Positions 24,203 to 34,492 of a stretch of 64,000 bases of DNA are shown one piece after another. The stretch spans positions 62,001 through 126,000 of the forward strand of contig MU400546.1 of NCBI GenBank assembly GCA_022578965.1, in the 5' to 3' direction. How positions within the stretch are numbered: the first letter of the stretch is position 1; each line of letters begins with the position of its first letter. Made by a program: the position numbers and the translations under genes. The notes beneath the pieces are model-generated. The model was not told where the DNA came from. It saw only the letters and a list, made by a program, of their open reading frames with translations, and ran no database searches. Source of the stretch: Xylaria sp. FL1777. Lineage: Eukaryota > Ascomycota > Sordariomycetes > Xylariales > Xylariaceae.

Positions 24203-26132
24203 ATGCCAGTATACCGTTGTTTCCACCCCGTCTCTTCTCCGAGACCGTGGATTTCGTCAATTCTCGGAGTCCTACGCAATTCCACTCCTATCCACCCGAC
24301 CCGACATTTACATTCGAGTCCCGCCAACATGACGGATCCGGCACCATCACATGGCAAAGGTGATGGTGCAAGCAAGCGAAAGGCCACCGACAAACCCATC
24401 TCGCCGCCCCCCGTCAAGCGGAAGGCGCAAAGCGCGATATCCAAGGGCGCCGTGGCCAGCTTCTTCACCCCGGCGTCGCAGAAACCGAAGGACCGCACCG
24501 TGTGGACGGAGCGTGCATGGGATTCGTCCCCCGCAACGCTGCTCGTGGGCCGCTTCGAGCCGGAGACCCAGGGGCCGTATGACAGAACGAAAAGGAGGAA
24601 GATCGCCGCTTTCGACCTCGATTCTACGCTCATCGTTACGTCGTCTGGGAAGAAGTTCGGGAACGATCCCGCCGATTGGAAGTGGTGGGATGCATCGGTT
24701 CCTGCGCGCTTGAGGAAGCTGTATATGGAGGATGGGTAAGGCGTCTCATTTTATGTGTGCATATGGGACGAGTGTTCCATCATCAAAAAGGAGAAAGAAG
24801 AAATATTCTCCCGACACTTCCTATATAGTGGGAAGAGCTGAAGAGCTAATGAGAGCGAATACATAGTTACCGCGTTATCATAATCAGCAACCAAGCCGGC
24901 TTAACCCTCCACCCAGACCCGAATGCGAAAGGTCCCAAGAACACAGGGAAAGCCAAGGTCACCAACTTCAAGCAGAAGTGCGCGGCTATTCTAGCACAGC
25001 TCAACATTCCCACCGCCATCTACGCCGCCACCGCGCGCGATGAGTATCGTAAGCCTAGCACGGGGATGTGGAAGGAGCTCTGCGACGACTACGAAATCCA
25101 CGGGCCCGAGGTCGATTTGCAGAATAGTATCTTCGTGGGTGACGCGGGTGGACGTACGGCGCGTCTCGTGAGGGGGAGCAAGCCTATGGCCAAGGACTTT
25201 AGTTGTTCGGATCGCAACTTCGCGCACAATGTCGGTATCGCGTACAAGACGCCCGAGGAATTCTTCTTGGACGAGCCACCTCGCGAATTCGTGCGCGATT
25301 TCGACCTAGCTATGTATCCGTACGATCATGAGGGGAAGGAGAGGGAGGGAGAGGGGGAAGTGTTGTTCGAGAAGACGAATAAGCAGGATCTCGTGCTGTT
25401 CTGTGGCCCGCCCGGCGCCGGCAAGAGTACCTTCTACTGGAAATATCTCGAACCCCTCGGCTACGAACGCGTCAACCAGGATACACTGAAGACTCGGGCT
25501 AAGTGCTTCAAGGTGGCGGCTGAGTTCTTAAGTGATGGAGACTCAATTGTCGTAGGTGCGTATCTACCGATCTATTTTATCAGAACATCTAGATCCGTCC
25601 TTCATACCTCGAGTATCCAGTACTTGCGTTCCTGGAGACGCACATGTGCGCCGTTCATGGGCTCACCTGATTTCACTGTGAGCAGATAGTACAAACCCCG
25701 ACCCGGACGGGAGAAAGGAGTGGGTTGAGCTTGCACGAAAACACGACGTGCCTATCCGCTGTGTCTGGTTCAACATCCCGAAGGCGCTTTGCGAGCACAA
25801 CGATGATGTGCGAGCGTTCAATAAATCCGTAAGTCCAGTCTCAGACTCCACTTTCCCTGTTCTTATCGCTCCCTGCTGCCTGTCTTTCGGCAATGTACTG
25901 CATTGTATACTTCTCTCTCTCTCTAGAACGCTGAAACTGACCCGCATATTCTATTTCATCGCAGTTGAACCCTGAGGCACGCTCTGTTCTGCCGTCCCTC
26001 GCCTTCAACGGCTACTTCTCACGTTTCCGAGAACCGACATTGAAGGAGGGGTTTCAGCACCTCTTACCCATTGAGTTCAAATTCCGTGGGACTAAGGATG
26101 AGTATGCGATGTGGGCCCGGTATTGGAGTTGA
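24203..26132 (+). CDS. pnk1: Bifunctional polynucleotide kinase 3'-phosphatase
   Basis: Repairs DNA break ends by removing 3'-phosphate and adding 5'-phosphate before ligation. Four exons (24203-24735, 24867-25555, 25686-25828, 25965-26132) join in frame: 510 residues from the first ATG or 468 from the ATG at 24329. The HAD phosphatase motif is FDLDSTLI (residues about 137-144), followed by IISNQAG and FVGDAGGR. The kinase P-loop is GPPGAGKST at about 358-366, with the ending typical of the family (YFSRFREPTLKEGF). There is no FHA domain, as in other fungi. The second ATG has the better context (CCAACATG). The extra N-terminal 42 residues have four or more Arg, no acid and end RHLHSSPAN, like a mitochondrial presequence. 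The gene converges on RAD14. Confidence 0.9.
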
Positions 26133-26535
26133 TAGAAAAGTTCGTAGAGAGATAGAACATGCTAAATAGTGATGTGCTATGCGTTGCTACCTTCTCCTGT
26201 GGTCTGCAGAGGTTCGATAACTTAAAGATACCCCAATTTGCTGCGTCTTCTTTCCTTGCAAGCCTGATCATCGTCAAATATACCGTGATGCTATGGCTTT
26301 GGATACTAAATAATTTGATGACGTTCGAGTAGACCTTTAAGTCCCTTGCATAGAGTAAGGACAAGTTAAGTAACAAGTCTGGAAACAACCGACCACGGGA
26401 TACAAGCGATCGGCACTCTGAAGATTAGAGAGTCATGAATAATGAGCACAGTATCCGAAAGGAAGAAATGGGAATCAAAATTCGGCCGTCCAGAACCGAA
26501 CTCCCACCAAGATTGTATTATGGATAGGGGGTATC
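26133..26535. other. Short convergent spacer between PNKP and RAD14
   Basis: About 400 bases, the shared 3' flank of two DNA repair genes. Nothing else seen. Confidence 0.6.
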
Positions 26536-28049
26536 TCAAAACTCCAATTCCTCAACCTCCATGCCACACGTCGTACAAGTCTTCACAGTAGCGCCCTCTT
26601 CATTCTCGATGACCCGTCCCCATTCATGGACATGTTTCCCGCCATCGGCGACAGCGTCGCCAAACTTGGCCTTCTTGCCCTTGCCCCCACCACTACTTCT
26701 ACCACTGCTGTCGAACTTCCCCTGGCCCCTCAGGTACGCGTCCGTGCGCGTGCGCTTCTTGAGATCGAGGAGCTTCTCCTTGAACTTGGCCTCCTTCCGG
26801 CTCTTCTTGTCGGCCTCGCGGCGCTCGAACTCGGCGTCCAGCGCCTCCGACGACCCCCACTTCGTCTCCCCGAACGCGTACGCCTCCACCTGGTACCGCA
26901 GGAACAGCATCATGTCGTGCCAGTGGGATTTGTGCGGGTTCGGGCGCGAGAGGTGCGGGAGGAGATCCGAGTCTCGTAGCTCGGCTGTGCGCTTTGTTAA
27001 TTCGAGCAACGAAATAGGGATAGCGAATCGTGTTGATAGATAGGGGGAAAGGGGGTCCACGTGAGAATGAATAGAAGAGAAATGGAAGGGAGTAGGGAGA
27101 TATATACGACGTACGATCTGTCAGGAGGTAATCCTCCCTGCACTCCGTCTTGGTCAAGAGGCTGTATTTCTCCGGGTACTTCTCCTTGCAGGCATTGCAC
27201 ACGGCGCAGCCGAAGACCTCGTCCCACACGAAGTCGATCTCGAGGGTGGCGCACTCGCGGCACTTCTTGCGCGCCTTCTCGTCCGTGAGCGCGCTCAGCC
27301 CCGGCTCGAAGGGTCCGGCCTTCTGCCGCCGTAGCTTCTTCAGCAGCTGCAGCCTCTCCCACTCCTGCATCGTCATGCCCTTTGGCCGCTCCTCGGCGCC
27401 CTCTGGCGCCTTGCCGTCCGGGCCGGCCCCGCCGGTGCCACTGGATCCGGACATGGCCTTGTTCCACGGGTCGTCTTCGGCACTGAGGAAGCCGCCCTTC
27501 GTGTCTATCATCTTACCGAGGTCGTAGTCGACGAACTTGGTGAACTTGCGCGCCGGCCGGATGGCGCCCTCTTTCTCCGCCACGCCATCTTTCTGCTGCT
27601 GCTGCGCGGCGTCTTTCGCCGGTGACGCGCCGTTAACGCGGCCATCGCGGCTTGTGGACGGAACCTCGCGGGCTTTCGCTGCCGCGTCGGCTATGGAATC
27701 GTAGGGCCGCTTGCGGGTGTTGGGAATGTGGACTTCGTCAGTGGCGATGAAGCCTGACGGCGTGCGAGATTGCGTGGGCACGAGGCCGGCGGCGCGGGCG
27801 GCGGCTTCTCTCTGGTCCCGTATCGCTTTGGCTTTTAACCTGTTTTCTTCCTGGGAGGATCTGATGTGAGTAGATTGGGTCTTGCTGTTGCGGTTGCGGT
27901 TGCTGTCGCTGTCGCTGTCTGTCTTGGGACGAGAAACTCACGATGCGACGGGTGACTTCTGGCGTAAGTGGAGAAGTCACGGCTCCCGTAGATCTATTAT
28001 CGGAGGGGCCGGTAGCGGCGGCGCGGGGAGGCGTCGAAGGACGCTCCAT
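26536..28049 (-). CDS. RAD14: Nucleotide excision repair protein Rad14/XPA
   Basis: Damage-verification protein of nucleotide excision repair. Exons 28049-27942, 27850-27115 and 26984-26536 give 430 residues. Introns use GTGAGT/CCCAG and GTACGT/CACAG. The XPA zinc finger is C233-X2-C236 and C254-X2-C257, with the 18-residue spacing seen in XPA, inside [19 protein letters not shown]. After it comes [17 protein letters not shown], which is regained exactly across the second intron, and the DNA-binding helices [20 protein letters not shown] and [14 protein letters not shown]. The C-terminus has a second Cys pair ([13 protein letters not shown]), as in many fungal Rad14 proteins. The N-terminal 150 residues are disordered. 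The ATG at 28049 is the first true ATG; a GTG upstream is not used. Confidence 0.9.
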
Positions 28050-28574
28050 GGTCACCGGATCTCGAAGTTTGCTGCTCGTGATGGCGAACTCAAAGGACTA
28101 GGTATTACGAGTAGAAAGCTTTAGTATGGTGAAGGGTAAATGTTGATTGTACAATGGTCATGTTACAAAAGGCAAAGTAAATGGTGTGAATCAGAGAGCA
28201 TGGCAAAGATTAGTGCAGGCTAGCTAAATAAGAAATCGGTGACGTCGGAGGTTTTAGTAGAGTGCGCCTTTGCGCTGTTATAACGCTCTACAAGTGTGGA
28301 TTATTGTGCCTAGAAACCCCTGATTTTACTGTCGCCCGAAAACGGCTCTAATACTGCTAGGTTTTGCAAATGAGCGTTTGTAAGTTAGGCCCAAATGAAG
28401 AGAGGCAATTCTAAGTCTAGGCGTCCATTATGCTAAGTATATTATTATCTAATAATCCGAGCTCATCATCAGGCACAACCACGGTCTAGTACATAGACCC
28501 TGTAATACAGCCCTGGGTAGAGAGTCTTCGGGACACATGGACGCCGCACATATTTGATTATCCAAAAATACAAT
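28050..28574. other. Intergenic between RAD14 and PHO88 (same strand)
   Basis: About 525 bases serving as RAD14 promoter and PHO88 3' flank. No motif beyond AT-rich stretches. Confidence 0.55.
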
Positions 28575-29328
28575 CTACTCGTCCTTGACACCGCCGCGAC
28601 CGGCACGCTCGGCCGCCTCGACAGCCTTCTTATCGCTCTGCGCAGTACCGTTTTGTAGGCCGCTCATAAACCCGGCAGCCTGCTTGAAGGGACGCTTGAG
28701 GTCGCCGCTTGCGGGCTTGCCGAACAGGTGGATCTGGACGAGGTTGGCCTCGAGCGCACTCTTGAAGGGGATGATGGACTGAATCAGGAGAGGGTTCGTA
28801 TATTTCATGTAGAGATGCATGAAGCCCATCATGCCGAGACCCATGAGCTGCGATCGGAACGAAGCCTTGATCTGTTGCGCATCGTAGGCTTGGACAGTCG
28901 TGGTCACGAGCTTGCCCTCTTCCGAGGAACCCATGGGCGCAGGCTCGACATACTTGAGCGTTGTCAGATCTACAAGTAGATGAATGGTTAGCATGCTTAT
29001 TCGATATCGCTCCCCGCCATATATGCGTCGCGTGGCTCGTACCCTTCTTCTTGTTGATCTGTAGCAGGACGTAGCCGTAGATGGCGGCAATGAGGATGTT
29101 GCTACCGATATAAAGGGCTCGGACGCCGTTGAGGACGGTAGGGTCGTCGAAGGGGATCTTCTTAGACACCTGCATCATTCCGAAGATGATGATCAGGTTG
29201 ACTCTGCCGGGCGCAAGGGGTGGTTAGCAAATTGGATAGAGAGACGGATAGAGAGACGGATAGACAGCAGATGGACGGCAGATCCGGCGAGGCCACGCGA
29301 CTCACATTTGGGGGCTGATTCCGGCCAT
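28575..29328 (-). CDS. PHO88: ER membrane protein Pho88/SND3
   Basis: ER membrane protein; yeast Pho88 affects phosphate transport and, as Snd3, is part of the SRP-independent targeting route. Exons 29328-29306, 29203-29043 and 28969-28575 give 192 residues, the family length. It begins MAGISPQIVNLIIIFGMMQ, with the second exon start regained in phase. Family blocks are MQVSKKIPFDDP, TTLKYVEPAPMGSSEE, LVTTTVQAYD and KYTNPLLIQSIIPFKSALE. Hydrophobic segments lie at about 8-20, 33-55 and 95-115. The tail (ERAGRGGVKDE) is charged. The first intron (29305-29204) contains a tandem GATAGAGAGACG repeat. Confidence 0.9.
29231..29268. repeat. Tandem GGATAGAGAGAC repeat inside PHO88 intron 1
   Basis: Units of GGATAGAGAGAC(G) follow one another two to three times. 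They lie entirely within the intron and do not affect the protein. Confidence 0.7.
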
Positions 29329-30403
29329 CTTTGCGACTGTGATGGAATCACAACTAACTCGCGACTTGGAAGTAAAGAAGAACAAGTGGTAAATGAGCCG
29401 CCTAGAGAAGTAAAAGAGTGCTGCTAATAAGGAAGCGACACTTGAAGCGCAATTCTGTCTGCTCCGCTATGAGTTGGAGGGAAGTGGATGGAGGATGATG
29501 GAAAAAAGATCGGAAACTTTTAATTGGCACCACTAATTTGATTCTATGTAAGTGTAGGCCTACCTACTTACTTAGGTACACTTAAGGTTAGGTACCTAGG
29601 TAGGTACCTGGTAACAACCAATCTCCTGGGTCGCTATTAGTATGGCACCTAAGCAGTATAGTAAGTCCCCTCTAGCCTCTAGGTTTCTGCTCTAGACATG
29701 CTATTAACCCCTGAAGACCCAGTGAAGAGCCTCTGTAGCGGGAGGGTTTTACTTACAGTAGTTGGCCTCCAAATCACGCTAGACTAGAGAACACTAAGCA
29801 CTGGCTAAGTGGCAAAGAGGACACTTGTTCTAGATGTGTTCGACGCAGTCTGATGTTCCTCATCTACGTCTCTTATCGCCATTCATCCTTAGTATGTACA
29901 AGCCCCCTCCCGTGCTTCCTGTGCTTGTCGGGTATGCCGTGTTAGTTTTTCATCATGATGTGAGGCATTTGAAATCCATAAGCCTGCGGTGCCTTTATAT
30001 ATATGCTTGTCATTCCTGTTCCTATTCACTATTCGTATTTACTTAAGGCATCAGAGTCGGTCCTTATATACCTATCTATTAAGCTTCCATTGAAAGCAAG
30101 GGACAATATACAAGATACAAGAATGATTAATACGTCAAGGTGACAAGAAGACCAAATGCTTCCTTTCCCTTCTCTTACGTCCTTGGGCAAGCCAAGTTTG
30201 CTGGGCTTTATAGAGATGCCTTACCCATGCTTGCTTCAACTTGAAAGCGACTGAAGCAAGCGGCACGGCACTTCTTTCATACCTTTTAAACATGACAGCC
30301 GTTTCTTTTTTCCAGGTTAGTTTTATGCAAAAACCTAGTCCTCAACCTTGGCCCATCGCAGCCCTACGATGCTGGTAAGTCTTAAGTCTGATGTCTTCCG
30401 GTT
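29329..30403. other. Intergenic upstream of PHO88
   Basis: About 1.1 kb. TACCTAGGTA-type palindromes occur at about 29555-29612. The rest shows no supported gene. Confidence 0.55.
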
Positions 30404-31075
30404 ATGGACTTTTTCTGTGTGCGCATCAAACCTCGCCACTGCAGAGAGAACAGCAATAGAAAAGAAGTCAAGAAGAACCGAGAGAAAACCTCCATCGCAC
30501 AGTTTGAAGCTCGACTGAGAGTCGATCCAGCGAGAAAGAGGAAGTTGGGTAAGGAAATCCACCGTAGATCCGGTGCGATGGCTCCTCCGCATGCTCCCGC
30601 CGACTTCTCAGCACCTGGCAAAGAACAGCCTTGTCTCTGTGTCGTCTGTCGCCCACGATCCCCCCGTCCGCCAATGTGCAACTCTAATCGCGAGCGTGGA
30701 CGTAGCGTTCATCTGCATAGCTCAGAAGTTCCAGCTCATGAAAACCCACTGCACTCGCCGCAAGTCAGTCAAGTCTACGTGCACCCCTATTCCACTCATC
30801 ACTACCGTTTCCCTGTGGTTAATCACAGCACAACCTGCCATGGTCGTGGCCTGGCTCCTTATCCAGCTTTCTACACGGCGCTCGTCCCCGAAGCTGCAAC
30901 TGTGTACGATATCGAGCTCGCGCTAGTTAATCGTCCCGACCGGGTGGGCATGGCAAGACTGTTGGCAACTGGAGAATTGGTCCACATTGACACGTTTCAC
31001 TGCATCAAGACTCTTTACGAGGCCTCGTTGCAGCTTGAGGTCTGGGATAGTGCTGATATGGCCGGAAATAGATGA
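30404..31075 (+). CDS. Uncertain open frame, 223 codons
   Basis: A single open frame from ATG to stop with no recognised family. The first 60 residues are strongly basic (KEVKKNREK, PARKRKLGKE). The middle is rich in His, Pro and Ser, and the end reads DIELALVNRPDRVGMARLL. Overlapping frames on both strands are also long, so length alone is weak evidence. No intron, signal peptide or membrane segment is seen. It could be a lineage-specific gene or chance. Confidence 0.25.
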   Translation: MDFFCVRIKPRHCRENSNRKEVKKNREKTSIAQFEARLRVDPARKRKLGKEIHRRSGAMAPPHAPADFSAPGKEQPCLCVVCRPRSPRPPMCNSNRERGRSVHLHSSEVPAHENPLHSPQVSQVYVHPYSTHHYRFPVVNHSTTCHGRGLAPYPAFYTALVPEAATVYDIELALVNRPDRVGMARLLATGELVHIDTFHCIKTLYEASLQLEVWDSADMAGNR

Positions 31076-31325
31076 AGCCCGCGAAAAGAGAGAAAGAGCG
31101 GATGTGGGAAGACGTGAGAAGACGTGGGATTGTCACTTGAGGTGCTCATGAGCTGCGTGAGTTCTTCGATATGGGAGAGATTATGAGGCCTTCCACAGGC
31201 TCTAATACGTCGAGAATCGTACCGACATAGAATGACAAAGGCTAGCCCACTTTACACGAAGGGAACGGATGGTTATTAACACACAACGGCTGAACACCAA
31301 TACAAAGATCTCAGTTCTACTACAT

Positions 31326-33076
31326 CTATAGGACCCTATAAGTCCAGCGAAAATAGTTTCCAAATCTGTCGTCGGCTTCTTCCCTCTCGGGATATTGTCT
31401 TTCAATTGGCTCGTTCGATCCATGTTTGAGCCGGTGACCAAGCGTGCCCTTCGCACAACAGGCCTCGTCGTACTTAGCGATCGAGACCCTGGGCGTTCCA
31501 TCACCCCCGATTTGTTTGATCCAGGCCACCTCATCGGCCGCTACATCAGCCGTCGGGTTCGTTCCGCCGATAAGTCTCTGCTCTGCGCCGTTCGCATCGT
31601 AGCACGACGTGCCGCCGCAGTTCCGATCTTTCCAGTCGGACCACGAGGCCTCGGCATAAGTTCTCCGGTATTTACTCCGCACGTCTCTCCGTCTGAGCAG
31701 CATCAACACACCCTCCTCCGTAGCCACCAATAGCTTATCCCACGCCCCCAACAACTCCCGTGCGCTTCCCAACCACAAGGCCGGGTCCTGGGTCTCCTCA
31801 GACTGTTCGGGCGGGAATCGCCCCCCCAGCCAGTCCAGTGTCTTCTGTATGTTCACATGTGACCGCTGCAGTATCTCCATGCGCCCGAGAACCAGGCTGA
31901 CAGCGAGACTGTTCTGCGATGACCAGACCAATCTCCTCGGCGACAAGAAGCGTAACTCAGTGAGGAACAACAATTCGATCCTCCGTGCCTCGCGTAAATG
32001 GGTGATTGCCGGGTCCCAGTCTTTGAAGATCTCGTAATGCATGTCGGCGAGCTCAGTCGTTATGCGGTGAGCCGCCAGCGCTACCGCCGCCATGCTCTGT
32101 TCGTCGAACCCCTCGCGGCTTGTCGATACCGGCTCCCCATTACTGGTTGTATTCATGGACTCCTCGGTCTTAGTCTCCGGCATCCCCGGCGAGGGAAATG
32201 AAGTTGGCGCCGCGCCGCCGAATTTCTGCAACATGGTCACCCAACTACCGCTTATCTCCGCTGCTCTGGATTCGTCCACGGGGTCTTCGTCGAGGTAGAT
32301 GCGCCATGGTTGTTCGGGGTTGATCAAATTGTACATGAGACGATCACGGGTATCCGTAAACAGTTTCCACTCCATCCGAGCGAGGTCTATCTGTCTGGCC
32401 CGCCCCTCGATGAGTCTATCTATTTGTTTATGTTCTTTTTCTTCTTCGGCCGATGTCGGGGCCGAAAGTGCTGCGAACATGACCTTGTTTACGCGCTGGA
32501 GTTAGTGTTTACTGAAAAGAGTAAGATTCCAGCTTTTGTTTCGGGAGCATGCAGGAGCAATGAGGCCCAAAACCTGCCAAAGGGGGGAGATAATGACTCC
32601 AGAGGACTAACTTCGATCAGGCGCGAGGAGATGTCTGCTTCCTTGAACAACTCATCGCTGTCCTCATACGCCGTCGCAATACGGCTATAATCGCGCCAGA
32701 AGGACGCCATCATCGCAGTCTCGTTGACTGCCGGAACTAATTGCACTCCCGTGGGGGGTCGACCGTGTTCTGGAGGGACCCATCTGGATTGACCTCTCAT
32801 GACGAATCTAACGTAAAGTTGCGCTCCTACTGCTACCATCAGGGAGTATTTAAATAATCCCCAGACACAAGCTTTCCAGGCAAAGGTGGGCGAGCTCCAT
32901 ACTCGAGGCGGAGTCGGAGGCGGAGTCGTAAAGTATTCTTCCTGTTTGGACATTGTGTATCCGTGGACGCCGAGGAAGTTAGTCGTTACTAGTGTGTTGA
33001 GTTCCTCAGAGCACGCAAGGAAATTCGTAGCCAGCCATACACTGACTGAAAGTAACCAACGACATTTCTTGACCAT
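31326..33076 (-). CDS. Single-pass membrane protein of unknown function
   Basis: Not recognised. Two exons, 33076-32612 and 32483-31326, joined by a phase-0 intron (donor GTTAGT, acceptor ACAAG, 128 nt). Using the ATG at 32953, which has a good context (CACAATG), the protein has 499 residues; from the ATG at 33076 it would have 540 with a hydrophobic leader. In the shorter form a Pro/Thr-rich N-terminus (TTPPPTPPRVW) precedes one hydrophobic segment (CVWGLFKYSLMVAVGAQLYV). The rest is soluble and mostly helical: QIDLARMEWKLFTDTRDRLM, then ELADMHYEIFKDWDPAITHL and RRLVWSSQNSLAVSLVLGRM. A membrane-anchored helical protein is inferred; no catalytic motif is seen. Confidence 0.65.
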
Positions 33077-34492
33077 CGGAGGGCGGGAAACTAGATGTAA
33101 CTCCGGCTTCTACTTGCCGTTCTTTCATCATTGTTGTTCGCTTTCAGAACTGGAGCGCCCTTCTTTGTTTTGCCTCTTTGTGAATATTAATATCTATAGG
33201 AGAGACAAGGCTAAATCAAGCATGTATGGTTTAAATAAAAGAGATAGATACTTATAATAATTTTATTGTAAAACGAATACTGTTCGCACGATCCTATTTC
33301 AAAAGAAAAAGAAGATTGTACTAAATGTCAAAAATCATTTAGATTTTCACTACATACCCCTAGTAAGCATTCGAAATAACTATAATGCATAACACAGTTA
33401 TTAAAAACGACTGCATAGTTTTCTAACTTGTTCATACAGGTAGAGCTTTCGGTTCGCTCGTTCGCTCAAATCTGTTTGAGTTCGTAGGATAAGAAGTGTT
33501 GAATCTGAGTAGTTGTCATACCAACATATTTCCCGGTTCGAATTATTCCGATAAAATCTAAGACTATAAGTTAAACAGACCTTGAAACCCGACTTGCAAT
33601 CTGATAAATTCTATAGGCCCGACCTGACTAGAGTTAGATCCGTACTGTGAACAGTCTTATATCAATATGTCGTCGTGTTGCTGCCGAGCCTTTTAAGCTA
33701 ACTTTTTGAACCCTTGTTCATCTATTCGTGAGCAGTTTTAAGTGTACTATTTCTTATTAACACTTCCGCCATCAGAATAGCTACAATATTTCATTGCTCT
33801 GTAAGGTATACTACGGCTTCTATATCTTCACTTGTTATACCAATCTCTTTATCACGAGAATGGACTAAGATAATGTAAGTTATGTTCCAGAAATGTTACC
33901 CAAGATTGAGACATTTGAGGAAAGAGACCTGGCGCTTCTGGTTAACTGGTTGATTGATCCTCTCTATATCTTTACCCTCCAATCAGTGCGGGATCGATTG
34001 TTAACCGCTCTAAGCGTTTGTAAGGGCTGTCAGCAAGAACATGTTTTGCTGTCTGGTCGTATGATCTTTCACCGATAACTAATATAGAGAAGTTTGATGT
34101 CTTTCAAACAGAAATAGTGCACCTAGAAGATATTAGAGACATGAAGCCTGATGGAAAACCCGTGTTTTACCAGGGGGTGGTTAAGATCGCCAAGCGTAGA
34201 GTCGAGATATAGAAAATAGAGATAGAAAAGGAGACAAAGGGTAAGAAAAGCGCACTAGCGGTAAATGGAACATGAGATTCTTTATTATGATCAATTTAGG
34301 AACTTCTTGAAACATCGTATGTAAACAGCCGTACTTTGATTTACGTCTGGCCGCGAAAGTATGCATAAAGACGTAAACGTTTGAGAGCTTCAGCGTAATA
34401 TACAGCCCATAATCCATCATTCCATCCAACCACTCGTTCTCTTGACCATGGCATTCCTCCACTGGTGTTAAGTATCCCGCAATTACCCCAGA
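33077..34492. other. AT-rich gap, possible decayed element
   Basis: About 1.4 kb, very AT-rich from about 33230 to 34100. A 61-codon frame at 33893-34078 (LQSVRDRLLTALSVCKGCQQ) and the following stretch at about 34125-34205 (translating as DIRDMKPDGKPVFYQG) look like scraps of former coding sequence. They distantly recall DUF3435-type recombinase proteins, but I cannot confirm that. The last part is the 3' flank of CYP505. Confidence 0.4.

Noticed and set aside
26561..27043. 160-codon plus-strand frame opposite RAD14
   Set aside because: It is the antisense shadow of a GC-rich real exon.
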